Below the pieces are notes generated by a model. The model made no database searches, was not told the origin of the DNA, and was given only the letters and a program-made list of their open reading frames with translations. Shown piece after piece: positions 9,657-19,503 of a stretch of 64,000 bases of DNA; the stretch's first letter is position 1; every line of letters starts with the position of its first letter. The position numbers and the translations under genes are program-made. This stretch comes from Apiosordaria backusii. Its lineage: Eukaryota > Ascomycota > Sordariomycetes > Sordariales > Lasiosphaeriaceae. The stretch covers positions 992,001-1,056,000 of the forward strand of contig JAUKTV010000005.1 of NCBI GenBank assembly GCA_030549205.1, in the 5' to 3' direction.

Positions 9657-10139
9657 ATGGCTCAAAAGGCGCGCAAAGACAGAGCCAAGTCCAATGTGGC
9701 AACACTCAACAACCTCCACCTCGGTTCACTCATTGTAAACGGCCTCTTCCTGCTGCTCAACTTCATCTTCAGGTCGCGGTCCCTCCTGGCCTGGTTCATC
9801 CTCTCACTCCCCAGCTTCGTCTGCCAGTTCATTCTAGAGAAGTCGGGCCGTCCGAAGTACGACCCCTCTACCAATGCGCTCAAGTCTTCGGGAGAGGATC
9901 TCGCGGCCCCCGGGCTGACCGAGTACATGTTCGATGTCGTCTGGGTGACCTGGGCTGCCGCCATTCTCGTGGCGCTTTTCGGCAACTGGGCTTGGTTTCT
10001 CTGGGCTGTTGTGCCTGCGTATGGACTCTTCAAGGGCTACGGCATGTTGGGTGCTGCGAGGCAGATGGCTCAGCTGGGTGGAAATGCAGATGCTGCTGCA
10101 CCCGTGGGCAATCGCAAGCAACGCCGCGCAGCAGCTTGA
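9657..10139 (+). CDS. SND2: SND2/TMEM208-family ER membrane protein (DUF788)
   Basis: A single exon of 160 residues. SND2 (also ENV10 in yeast, TMEM208 in animals) is an ER membrane protein of the SRP-independent targeting route that helps insert proteins with internal or C-terminal membrane segments. The sequence has the conserved N-terminus MAQKARKDRAKSNVATLNNL, then four hydrophobic stretches: about 23-40 (GSLIVNGLFLLLNFIF), 43-60, 97-113 (VVWVTWAAAILVALFG) and 115-127. The C-terminus GNRKQRRAAA is basic, as usual for the family. The ATG context is CACAATGG. The 10-bp repeat lies just upstream. Confidence 0.9.
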   Translation: MAQKARKDRAKSNVATLNNLHLGSLIVNGLFLLLNFIFRSRSLLAWFILSLPSFVCQFILEKSGRPKYDPSTNALKSSGEDLAAPGLTEYMFDVVWVTWAAAILVALFGNWAWFLWAVVPAYGLFKGYGMLGAARQMAQLGGNADAAAPVGNRKQRRAAA

Positions 10140-10214
10140 ATTGAACTCGACGAAGCCTCTAGAGGATGAAAGCCCCTACAATGCGAACCTGCCAGCACTA
10201 CCAATTACATATAC

Positions 10215-10914
10215 TTAAGCCTTGTGGCATTCGAGCTCCCGCGACCACTCTTCCAGCACAGCTGGCTCGACATCCCTCACCAGCACATGAATGTGGTCAA
10301 CTGTTCGCACACTCTGAAGAGCCACCCAATTTTTGAACCAAATCACTTTATCCTCTCCACCCAGCCCGAGTCGGTCTATGAAAAATCTCTTGATAAAATC
10401 GGCCACAATCTTCCTGCTCTCAGGCGTCATGTCTCCGACTGTGTCATCCGTTGCGATGGGGGTGCGGCTCCAGACAACGATATGGGAGATCCCCGGGGCG
10501 AAGCCGTATGGCCAGTCATTCATGAGAACGCGGAAGTCGGATGGATCCGCAAACGGTATGTCAGAAGCTGGAATAAAGGGAGGCTGTCCCCAAGCCTTTG
10601 GGAGTCGGTGCGCAATGAGAAAGTTGGTTATGTTGCCATACTCGGCTTTTGTCTCGGTAGTCCACTTGATGTATCGCCGAAGATCGGATGGCTTTCTCTT
10701 GAGAAGATGGAGCTCGTTGTTTTCTGAGCATGCGTTAGGTCAGTAGTCCCAGGGCATCGATAGAAGAGCAGTATGGGTAGCTCGTACGAAGAATCACGCA
10801 TAACTCGTTCCAGTCATGGTATTTGAACTCTTCGTCGGTCTGTGAGAGCACCCATTTGTCGACCTCTGTCAGGGGGAAGGGAGCGTCCACCTGTGCCTCT
10901 GTGTTCTCGCCCAT
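10215..10914 (-). CDS. DUF3605 protein, GIG1-like (N-acetylglucosamine-induced protein 1)
   Basis: Exons 10914-10788 and 10723-10215 give 211 residues. The DUF3605 signatures are all present: LTEVDKWVLSQTDEEF near the start, LLKRKPSDLRRYIKW, FADPSDFRVLMNDWPYGFAP, GISHIVVWSRTP and VIWFKNWVALQSVRTVDHIH. The biochemical activity of the family is not established; the name comes from a Candida gene induced by N-acetylglucosamine. The 64-nt intron (10787-10724) has a GTACGA donor and a CTCAG acceptor and restores the conserved frame. The frame stays open upstream to another ATG at 11151, which would add 79 residues of basic, low-conservation sequence. I prefer 10914 because the domain begins right after it. 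It is divergent from CBR1. Confidence 0.85.
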
Positions 10915-11574
10915 CGCTGGGAAGTGTTTACCCGGCAATTTTCTTGTTGGACCTGTGCCGTGATGGTGGGGTTGCTTCTGGAGCTTATTCAAGGCTCTGC
11001 CGCTAAAGTGCCAGGTAGAGGAAGCAGAAGCTTGTTCGACAATGGCACGCTGAGCGGGAGTCAAGCGCGGGCCGGATGCTGTAAGGCGCTGACTGAGATA
11101 CAGACCCCCGAGTTTGTGTGTTGGGCGGACGGTTACGATAAAACGATGCATTGCTTTGCTTCACCTTCCTAAACAATGGCATCCGCCCATCGGAGGATTC
11201 GGCCTTATCGTAAGCTGGCCTGTCACAGTGCCACTGCCTGTCAAGACCCTGCCAAGATGCCAAGGTGTCAACCAGCCGGGGAGGTCCAGAATTGTTGAAC
11301 CACAGGCGGCGCCATCGCTGTAGATTTGGTGGGGCCCCGGTTTTCAGAAGCCACTCCCCGGGCAGAATCGGTCCAACCCGCAGCAAATCGGCCCACTTTT
11401 GCTCTCCCACCCCGTTCCGACACTTCTCAAGAAAGCATTTTTCAGTTGACGGCTCCCCCGTCTGATCTTTTTTTTCGGCGGTTGCGGACGGACTCATCTC
11501 GTGCGTCACCTCCAGATCCTCACCTCTCCTTCTGTCGTCAACAGACAGACAGATCGACACAGCCAATCGCCAAA
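10915..11574. promoter_or_regulatory. Divergent GIG1-like/CBR1 promoter region
   Basis: This 660-bp stretch separates divergent start codons. Part of it (10915-11151) is an in-frame open extension of the DUF3605 gene, so the true promoter may be shorter. The segment next to CBR1 (11460-11574) is pyrimidine-rich and leader-like. Confidence 0.45.
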
Positions 11575-12674
11575 ATGTCCGACTCCCTGCTTGCGAAGAA
11601 GTATGTCGACGGGATATACATCCCGGCCGGTCTCATCGTGCTCGGCACCGCCATTTTGAAGCGCGAGTTCCTACACTACGCCGTGCTCGTCGCCATTGCC
11701 CTCGGCGCCTTCAAGTTCATTCGGACCCGTATGTCGCGTTGGAATCGCCAGACTCAACAGGAGCGCTAGCTAACATCCATCACAGAACCCAAGAAGGTTC
11801 TCAAGCCAGATGCCTTCCAAGAGTTTGAGCTCAAGGAGAAGACCATCATCTCCCACAATGTCGCCATGTAAGCCAGTCTATGCACGCCGACACCGCCGTT
11901 CATGATCTAACTGTTTTCCCCCAGCTACCGCTTCGGTCTTCCTAACCCGACTGATATCCTCGGCCTCCCCATCGGCCAGCACATCTCGATCGGCGCCCAC
12001 CTCCCCCAGCCCGACGGCACCTCCAAGGAAATCGTCCGCTCCTACACCCCTGTCTCTGGCGACCACCAGCCCGGCTACTTTGATCTCCTCATCAAGTCCT
12101 ACCCCACCGGTAACATCTCCAAGCACATGGCCGGCCTCGCCGTTGGCCAGACCATCCGTGTCAAGGGCCCCAAGGGTGCTTTTGTCTACACTCCCAACAT
12201 GGTCCGTCACTTTGGCATGATCGCCGGCGGTACCGGTATCACCCCGATGCTTCAGGTCATCCGCGCCATCGTCCGCGGCCGCAAGGCTGGCGACACCACT
12301 CAGGTCGATCTCATCTTTGCCAACGTCACCAAGGAGGATATTCTGCTCAAGGAGGACCTCGACGCGCTCACCAAGGAGGACAAGGGCTTTCGCGTGCACT
12401 ACGTTTTGGACAAGCCCCCTGCGGACTGGCAGGGTGGTGTTGGTTATGTTACCGGCGATATGATTACCGTGAGTTTCTTGTGTCTGATGGTTTGGAAAAA
12501 CAAAATGCTAACATTTGTGAAAAGAAATGGCTCCCCAAGCCCGCCGAAGACGTCAAGCTCCTCCTCTGCGGCCCCCCTCCCATGGTCAGCGGTCTCAAGA
12601 AGACGGCCGAGGCTCTTGGCTTCAAGAAGGCTAGACCTGTCAGCAAGCTCGAGGACCAAGTGTTTGCTTTCTAA
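11575..12674 (+). CDS. CBR1: NADH-cytochrome b5 reductase, microsomal type
   Basis: Four exons: 11575-11728, 11786-11867, 11925-12468 and 12525-12674. The flavoenzyme passes electrons from NADH to cytochrome b5 at the ER or outer mitochondrial membrane for sterol and fatty-acid desaturation. The N-terminus has a membrane anchor (about residues 13-45, IPAGLIVLGTAIL and HYAVLVAIALGAF) instead of a mitochondrial presequence, which favours CBR1 over MCR1. The FAD domain shows IVRSYTPVSG, the NADH domain AGGTGITPMLQV and LLLCGPPPM, and the end DQVFAF is the canonical C-terminus. Introns are 56-57 nt with good GT/AG sites and CTAAC branch points (for example 11770). All four splice junctions restore the family sequence, so the model is firm. 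Confidence 0.95.
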
Positions 12675-13423
12675 GCTGTCCAAGGGTGTCTTTGTTCATA
12701 AGGTGAAAAGGCTGTGTACGAACAAGAGGCGGGATCGCCATGGGAAATGGTAGCATGGTTATGCTGTCAGTAACCATTGACCTCCCAAGTCAGGGGCAAC
12801 CCTGGCTTTTATACGTCCTAATTATCACAATGATAGATATAATGACATACATGGCCTGTTTTGTATACAGGTAGATTGGATAATCACTTTTGGCGTTTGA
12901 GTAGCAAATTGCATATCGTGATGTTCGGGTGTCGCTTTTCATCCCTATTTGTAGATGATTATTTGCATGTGTTATTTATCTTCCCATCCCAACTTGGCCC
13001 AAGGTATGCTCAGGTATTAACCATTTAATTCAGTAGAGCGAGGAGCTCTTCTATCTGGCTCCTATATGCTCTCTAATTGAGGAGGGAAACCTTCCATCCT
13101 GTCCCACACTGGAATGATAATATACATATATCGTACAAGCCTCTCTCCCAAACCTTGGAGAGTGCCTTTGAATGCCTTGTGATGCCGATTCAACCCAACC
13201 TATCCCAATGCCGTATCCCGTAATCGATGCCCATAGTGTACAATCAGGTGGGGTTTCCAACTGATGCAAAAGTGTAACCAGAACCCCGTTCAAAAAATCC
13301 AATCCAAATCCAATCCCATACCCCATATCCAATTTCACAAGAACACCAACCCAAACTCCAGACGATAACACGCTAATCTACAACACCATCTATCAAAAAC
13401 CGAGTGCCGGGCAACTGCCTCCT
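12675..13423. other. Convergent CBR1 / transcription-factor 3' region
   Basis: A 749-bp, fairly AT-rich stretch between two facing stop codons. Likely 3' UTRs; I see no gene, RNA motif or repeat of note. Confidence 0.5.
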
Positions 13424-16405
13424 CTATCTGGAACCATCCCACATCCCAGTGAAATCATTCATCGACCACATATTACCACTGCTGTTGTCCACTCCCCCGT
13501 TATTATTGTTGTTGTTACTCCCGTCATTATACATCAATGAATAAAACGTGTCTGTCGGATCCATCATTCCCCAGTCAGTCACACCGCCCTCCATCCCCAA
13601 GTCTTGCAGCTCTGGGTAAATCTCCATGGCGTTCTCATCCCTCGTCACAGCCTGCTGCTCTCCCATCTTCTCATCATCATCATTACCGGCACCTCGACTC
13701 TGACTCTGACTCTGACCCTGACCCTGACCCTGACTCCCTCCAGCACTAGTACCACTACCCCCCACATTCCCAGGCGAGAAATGCAACAGGACATCCCCAT
13801 CCCGTTCCTTATCCCCAAAGTCAGTTCCCATAACCCCACCGTGCATCCCCAATCTAAAAGGCAACTCCTGCGGCGGTACTGAATCTTGCTGTTGTGGTTG
13901 TTGCTGTTGTTGCTGTTGCTGTCTCCCCGACTCCGACCCTGACCCTGGCCCTGCCCCCGACCCCCGAAACCCAAACATCATAATCTTCTCCACCCTCCCA
14001 TCCACAGCCCTGGCATCCATACTCCCCTGCGTCCCCGCCGCAGAGGGGTTATCACACGGGTGGAAAGCGTGCACAAACTGCCTCTGCTGCTCAGACATGG
14101 TCAGCATGTGCATCGCGCTCCCGGCCACTATCCCAGAGAAGGCAGCCCCCATCCCGTTGTTAACACCGGAAAAAACACCGGGGACAATCATCCGCTGATG
14201 CTGCTGCTGTATTGGTCCTGATCCAGGACCGGGAAAGGGGACTGGCAATCGCGTGTGCTTGCTGGTTGAGGTGCGGGCTACGATGGGGATCCCGTGGCCG
14301 CATTGGAGGTTCTCGGGGTGGTTTAGCAGGGAGGAGGAGGTGAAAGAGAGGGAGATGCCACTCCGAGAAATATCCAATAAAATCTGGTTGAGGTAGGCGC
14401 GGGTGATGTAGTGGAGCTTGGAGATGGACTCCATGGATTTGAGGAGGGTTTCGAGGTTGGTGTTGACTGAGGTCATGAAGGATGCTGATGATGATGGTGA
14501 TGAGGGGGAGGAAGATTGCTGGTGGTCTTTGGCGACGGAGATGTACGTTGATGCCGCGCAGTAGAGTGATAGAGCCATGAGGGGGGATTTATACCCTGTT
14601 TTCATATTGTGGGTTAGTTTCAAGATGTTGACGATCTCCCCTGCTGCCATGAGGGCTCGGGTCCGGCTGTCTTGCTTAACGGGAAGGGGGAGTTTGAGTT
14701 TATCTGCTTTTTCGTAGGAGGTGTTGTGCAGACAGATGATCGCGGCGTGGAGATTCATGTTTGTCTGCACGGCTACCGGGTCGGAGATGTTCCGTGGGAG
14801 GCGGAGGCGGTCGTGGAGGAACATGAAGGCGGTTGACAGCAAGTTGTCGAGCTCGCGGTGGCGCTGCCAGAAGGGGCCGCTTTCGAGGTCGTCGGGGCGG
14901 TCGGTGGGCATGGGGCAGTGGGCGTGCTTCATGATTTGGTTGAAGATGTGGCAGATCACGACGTTTCCGCCGTAGGTGGAGTAGTCGAAGCCGTTGAAGG
15001 GGGATTGGAGGGAGGTTGATTTCTCTTCTTGGCCTTTGGCGAAGGCGTCCTCTGAGGCGGGGAGGTGGGTGGTGACTTGGTTGGTGTCGATGAGGGTTGG
15101 CCAGCCTGTGCTGATGCCAGCGTAGCTGTCGATGCAGAATGCGCCCCAGAATAGCCGTCTACGTTCTTCCAACTCAACCCAACCTTTCGGGGGAGGGATC
15201 ATGGGGGCAATGGGGTGTTCGTCATCACCAACCGTACTGTCAAGCCGGTGAAGGCCCATCATACCAACGATCCTCACGCATCGTGCAGAGCTTAACGCCG
15301 CCCTTGTGAAAAGCATGCGCCTGGCCTCATCGGCGGCGATCAAAGCCCAGGCCTGGGCATGAGCTACCGAAATAAAATGCTCTCCGTGTCCCTGATATTT
15401 GTTAGTATCACTAGCTTTGTGGTGGAAAGGGCGTATAAACTATAACGGACCTTCAATTCATCTGACTCCAAGTACTGCCGAGCTCGGCGATACAAAGCTT
15501 CATGGTAACATCCATACTTGGGATGATTATTCGCCGCCATAGTCCAGATCGCATATTGAAGACACATGGGCGGGCGCATATGCGGTGGGCGATGAAAAGA
15601 AGCCAGGTATCTGTCCTTGTGGATGATTGGTAAGAATGAGTAGTGGATTGAGAAGAATACGTCATGCCTATCTCTATCAGTACAGCTTTCCTCCCAAATC
15701 AGCCTATCCCCGTACTTACAGGTCCTCAATCATCTCAAACGGAGGCAAACTCTCAAACTGACCAAGACCTAACAAGTCCCAGTGCGGGGGGTCGTTGGCC
15801 GTGGTCGAAAAACCCTCGGCAGCACCTGGCTGCGAAAACCATGTTGATGGATCCTGAAAAGTCGGATCTGAAAATAACTCGTCAAAATTGATATGAGAAG
15901 TATCTGCCTCTAGACCAGCTGAAGGAGATGTTTCTTGAGATGGTAGTTGCGATTGTTCTTGCGACCCAGAAGAAGCACTGGGTCCAGCTTCCTGGCTGGC
16001 CCGTCGCTTGCTGACATTTTTCAAGATACCTTCCACCTGAGCTACACACAGTTAACACCTGGACCACAGGGGTGACAAAAAGGCACATCCATACCCAGTC
16101 TTTCTTCCAACTCCCTTACATTTCTTCGCTTAAACGCTGGCTTCCTCCGAGATTCCGGATAGTGGCACTCGCCACCTGACCGAGCACACCTGGTGCAAAT
16201 CGGCTTTCTACGATCACCTGTGAGTGAGTAAGCAATTGAGCGTATAAATGGCTTATATGGTGTGGAGGGTGGCCTTACACTTCAGCTTCCTCGTCCGACA
16301 ACTTACACAAGCCAATGGTTCGTATGCTGCTCCCGCGCCGCTACCACTAGTTGATGGCTCCGAGGGTCTATCAGGGGATGATGTGGACGGCGTAAAGGTT
16401 GACAT
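13424..16405 (-). CDS. Zn2Cys6 (fungal binuclear cluster) transcription factor
   Basis: Five exons, 16405-16279, 16217-16095, 16041-15720, 15667-15451 and 15391-13424, encode about 918 residues. The zinc cluster is split by intron 1 and reads CVSCRTRKLKC-DRRKPICTRC-ARSGGEC (residues about 34-59), followed by the usual short coiled coil RELEERLAQVEGILKNV. The middle homology region (fungal_trans) starts around HDVFFSIHYSFLPIIH and contains the hallmark VELEERRRLFWGAFCIDSYAG. The C-terminal third is low-complexity: poly-Gln, Gly/Gln and Ser/Gln dipeptide runs, and poly-Asn. It should be a nuclear sequence-specific regulator; the target pathway cannot be read from sequence. Intron 4 (15450-15392) has the unusual donor GTCCGT but a strong branch site TACTAAC, and it is needed to keep the frame. 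Confidence 0.88.
13696..13734 (+). repeat. Hexamer-like (TCTGAC/CCTGAC)n low-complexity tract
   Basis: Six tandem hexamers TCTGAC/CCTGAC lie inside the transcription-factor gene. On the coding strand they encode Gly-Gln and Ser-Gln dipeptides (GQGQGQSQSQS). Length polymorphism between strains would be expected. Confidence 0.85.
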
Positions 16406-17320
16406 AGTACTACCGACTCCGAAATACGATTACAAAGGGGAAGATACAAGAGGCAAACCGGACTGAGCAAGAGTGCGATGCCCGGGGACTCAGCATTTCG
16501 TCGTCTATTTTATTATTTTCAATGCCCCCTTCCGTAATTCCCCATCAACGTCACGGAGTACCCTCCGCGCGGGTATGTCCTACCTCAATTGGGCAAACAT
16601 TCGTCAGCCATGGGGAGCCTCACCCATGATGCCTGAAAGCCAGAAGCCGTCGCGCGGCTCGTGCCGTAACGCCTTGTTCTGGCAGTTGGTGGTCGTCAGG
16701 GATTTCGGACTCTTTGCTAGGTTAGCGGACGGTCTTTGGTCCGACTTCCGAGGAGGTGCTTAGTTAAGCGGATACCTATGATTCGTGGCATCTTTGTGTG
16801 TGATAACCTGAAAGATTGTTAACAAACATCATCCAGAGAGCTGCCTGGGGCCATCGGATTCCGTCGCATTCTCTTGCTGCTCAAGAGTTGCGGTGTGTTA
16901 TTGGTGTCGGGAAAGCCCGGGGTTAGACTGCCATCACGAAAGAAGGCCGCGCTCTGATGAGTCACGCCTTCCCATTGCAGCATATACAGGAAATTATACC
17001 GCGCAAAGTTCCAGCAAACAGACGTCACGATGGCCACCAATTCTGCTGGTGACTCAGCCCTCCATTGCGAGTCTGGTGCGCGTGTGCAGCGACAGGAAAT
17101 TGGGACTTGCGTCAGCACGGTTACGAGGTGAGCTATCAAGTCAATTCCTCACACGCATCCCTCCCACATTATTTTCTGTGGCTGACGCACTGATGCCCCG
17201 TATCTGCTGCCAAGAGACAATTAGTTTCTTATGGCTGTCAGATCAGTAATACACGTTTCTGAGCTCTTTTGTTTGTTTTTACCCCTTTTTATCAAACAAA
17301 CCCCTATTTTGACATCAAAA
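16406..17320. other. Upstream region of the Zn2Cys6 gene
   Basis: A 915-bp region between the start of the transcription-factor gene and the 3' end of the prolyl hydroxylase gene. It should hold the regulator's promoter. I found no ORF or clear motif worth naming. Confidence 0.45.
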
Positions 17321-18306
17321 TCAATCAATTCTCCCCCAGCTCCAAATATTCAGTCCAACTTTGACTCCCTTCTTCACTGGCAATCCAGCATGCCAAGTCT
17401 CGTTATACCCTCTCCCCGTTCCATCAGACCTGAAATTCTCCCAATAAACCGCATTTCCAGGTATGACTTTGAACACCACACCCTTCTTCTCTTCTGCTTC
17501 TTTCGCATCATCCTCACACTCAATAAACTTGCACCACTTCTTTTTATCACCTCTCAATTCCAACCTTGGAAATTCTGTCCCCCCTCCTTCCAACTCTTCG
17601 CCATGAACCCAAACCATGAAACTGCTCACCCTTCCCCATCCGCCCCTTCCTGAGCTGTAGTCAAAGTGGTGCGTGTAGTGGCCCCCAGGGTTGTATTTTT
17701 GAACTCTCAACCTTTCAATCCTGTTGCTTTTGTCAATTTCTCGTTCCTGACCAGCTTTCAACTCATGTGCAATAACTTACCAAACTTCCTCCCTCCACCC
17801 TTGCACCGCCCTTGCTCTCCTTTCAATGCACCTCACTCCCTCCGTCCTCGGCACGAGCGCAACCTCCGAGTCCCTCACCTTCGTGTTTCTATCACTTGTC
17901 TTTCCTCCATTGTGTGTGATAGTCGATGGCATGTAGATTTTCTCACTTTTTTCTTTATCAGCTGCCACCCTGTCTCCGGTTCCACACAAATATCAACATA
18001 CCTGATATCGAGCAAGTGCTCCCTCTCCTTGGCCGAAATAAAATCCTCAAAATACACCACCAGCGGCTCCCTCGAAAATACATGCATCTTGTACCCATCC
18101 TCTTCACACTCCAGCGTTGAGTCAGTGCCATTTTCCAACGCGAGAAACTCCGGCCTGAGCTGTGGCCGAGGGAGACGAGTCAATGGTTTTGTTGCCTCGC
18201 ATGTGGAATTACATGACGGGCACAGAATCCCAGACAAGAAGCCGAAAATCTCCGAGGAAAACACAAACAGCAAGGGGAGGGCGGCTAGAATGAACGTTCG
18301 TAACAT
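17321..18306 (-). CDS. Prolyl 4-hydroxylase (2-oxoglutarate/Fe(II) dioxygenase), ER-anchored
   Basis: Exons 18306-18002, 17945-17781 and 17720-17321 encode 289 residues. Members hydroxylate prolyl residues using 2-oxoglutarate, O2 and Fe(II). The N-terminus MLRTFILAALPLLFVFSSEI is a signal anchor, so the catalytic part should face the ER lumen. The substrate-side block TKVRDSEVALVPRTEGVRC leads to the iron site GGHYTHHFDY (His-x-Asp) and the distal YNETWHAGLPVKKG, where the third iron-binding His and the 2-oxoglutarate-binding Lys ten residues later both appear. Introns are 56 nt (18001-17946) and 60 nt (17780-17721). I chose acceptor AACAG at 17721 because it gives REEVWIERLRVQKY, which matches the family; other AGs nearby are possible, so that junction is less certain. 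The natural substrate in this fungus is unknown. Confidence 0.85.
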
Positions 18307-19503
18307 CTTCTCTTCTCTCTTTCAAGGACTTCATCGGGATAAATGAGAGGGGTATAAGTCGCGTGGAAATCGATATCCCTGCTCTCGACTTCGTCAAAAG
18401 TGGGGATGACCGTTGAGATAAACGGTGAGGCGATCCAACGGTTGTGGGATCGTTAAAAGACAGAAGCAACAAGAGATGTTTTTCCAACGGTTTACAAAGT
18501 AAGAAAGAGGACAGAGTTGTCGCCAAGGCTTCAAATAGATGGACTTCGGTCATCGCTTCCAATGCGGTTAGGTGTCTGGGTCCGAACGACGGGCGGACTC
18601 AGGGAGGCAAGGGTTAGGGTTAATAGCTGCTTGGATCATGTCGCCAAGAAACCCGGAGATCAGACCCATACTCCTGATGTCTTGGTCAAAAACTGACCAA
18701 AAAGGGGTATCAACGTCCACTTCACTTTTGAACAAGATGGTCGGATAGCATAGTGGCACCAGACCAACAGGAGGCGGCAATGTCGAGAGCACTGTGGTTG
18801 GTTCGGCAAGACCATACTGAATGCTTCCTTCCGTATCCATCATACCTTATTGACCCATATGAAGCAGTGGCCTAAAGGGCTCCTTCCATATTGAATGATG
18901 GCTGAGAGGAATGCCATCCAAGCTTCTACAATAACTCCTAGAAATTAGCATCATGTTTCCTAACAACCTAACCAACTCAAACCAGTCTTCATCTGGCCTT
19001 CATTTTCCCCGTTGCTGAGAAGTGGAGTTAGGTGCATGAGTATCTGGTGATGGATCAGCTTCTGATCATCTCATCGGCAAGAGAAGAGGCGCTAATACGA
19101 CGAAATCTTCTCCCAAACATAATTCCGAGCTTCAGTTTCACGCCCGGTATGCTCACAACGATTCGATCGCTATTTCAAGATCACCCACAAAGCCCACCTA
19201 GCTGCAGGAGTTGAGCGCCACCGTTGTAAGCGTCACCGGGCCTACCTTCCTCTTTCGTGGAACCTAGCATTGAGATTCTTTTTCAGTTACTTATCTGGTT
19301 CCATCTTTACTTCAGCTATTTCGGGGTTTTCTTCCCTCAGTATCTTTATCAGCAACCATCCCATCATAATTGATAACAGCTTGCGCGGGGGCAACTCCGA
19401 CCAAGCGGTCTCTTTTCATTACATCATCATACAAGTAGGTGAGGCATCTGGGCTTTATCTATTGATATAGTGGATCAGGCGGGAGACCTCGACCAGCTCG
19501 ATT
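18307..19503. other. Divergent intergenic region, prolyl hydroxylase / orphan gene
   Basis: A 1.2-kb gap between divergent genes with only short chance frames. It contains one telomere-like GGGTTAGGGTTA (18611-18622), too short to mean much. Confidence 0.45.

Noticed and set aside
18611..18622. Telomere-like GGGTTAGGGTTA
   Set aside because: Only two units; similar short GGGTTAGGG matches occur by chance, including inside MED10 coding sequence.
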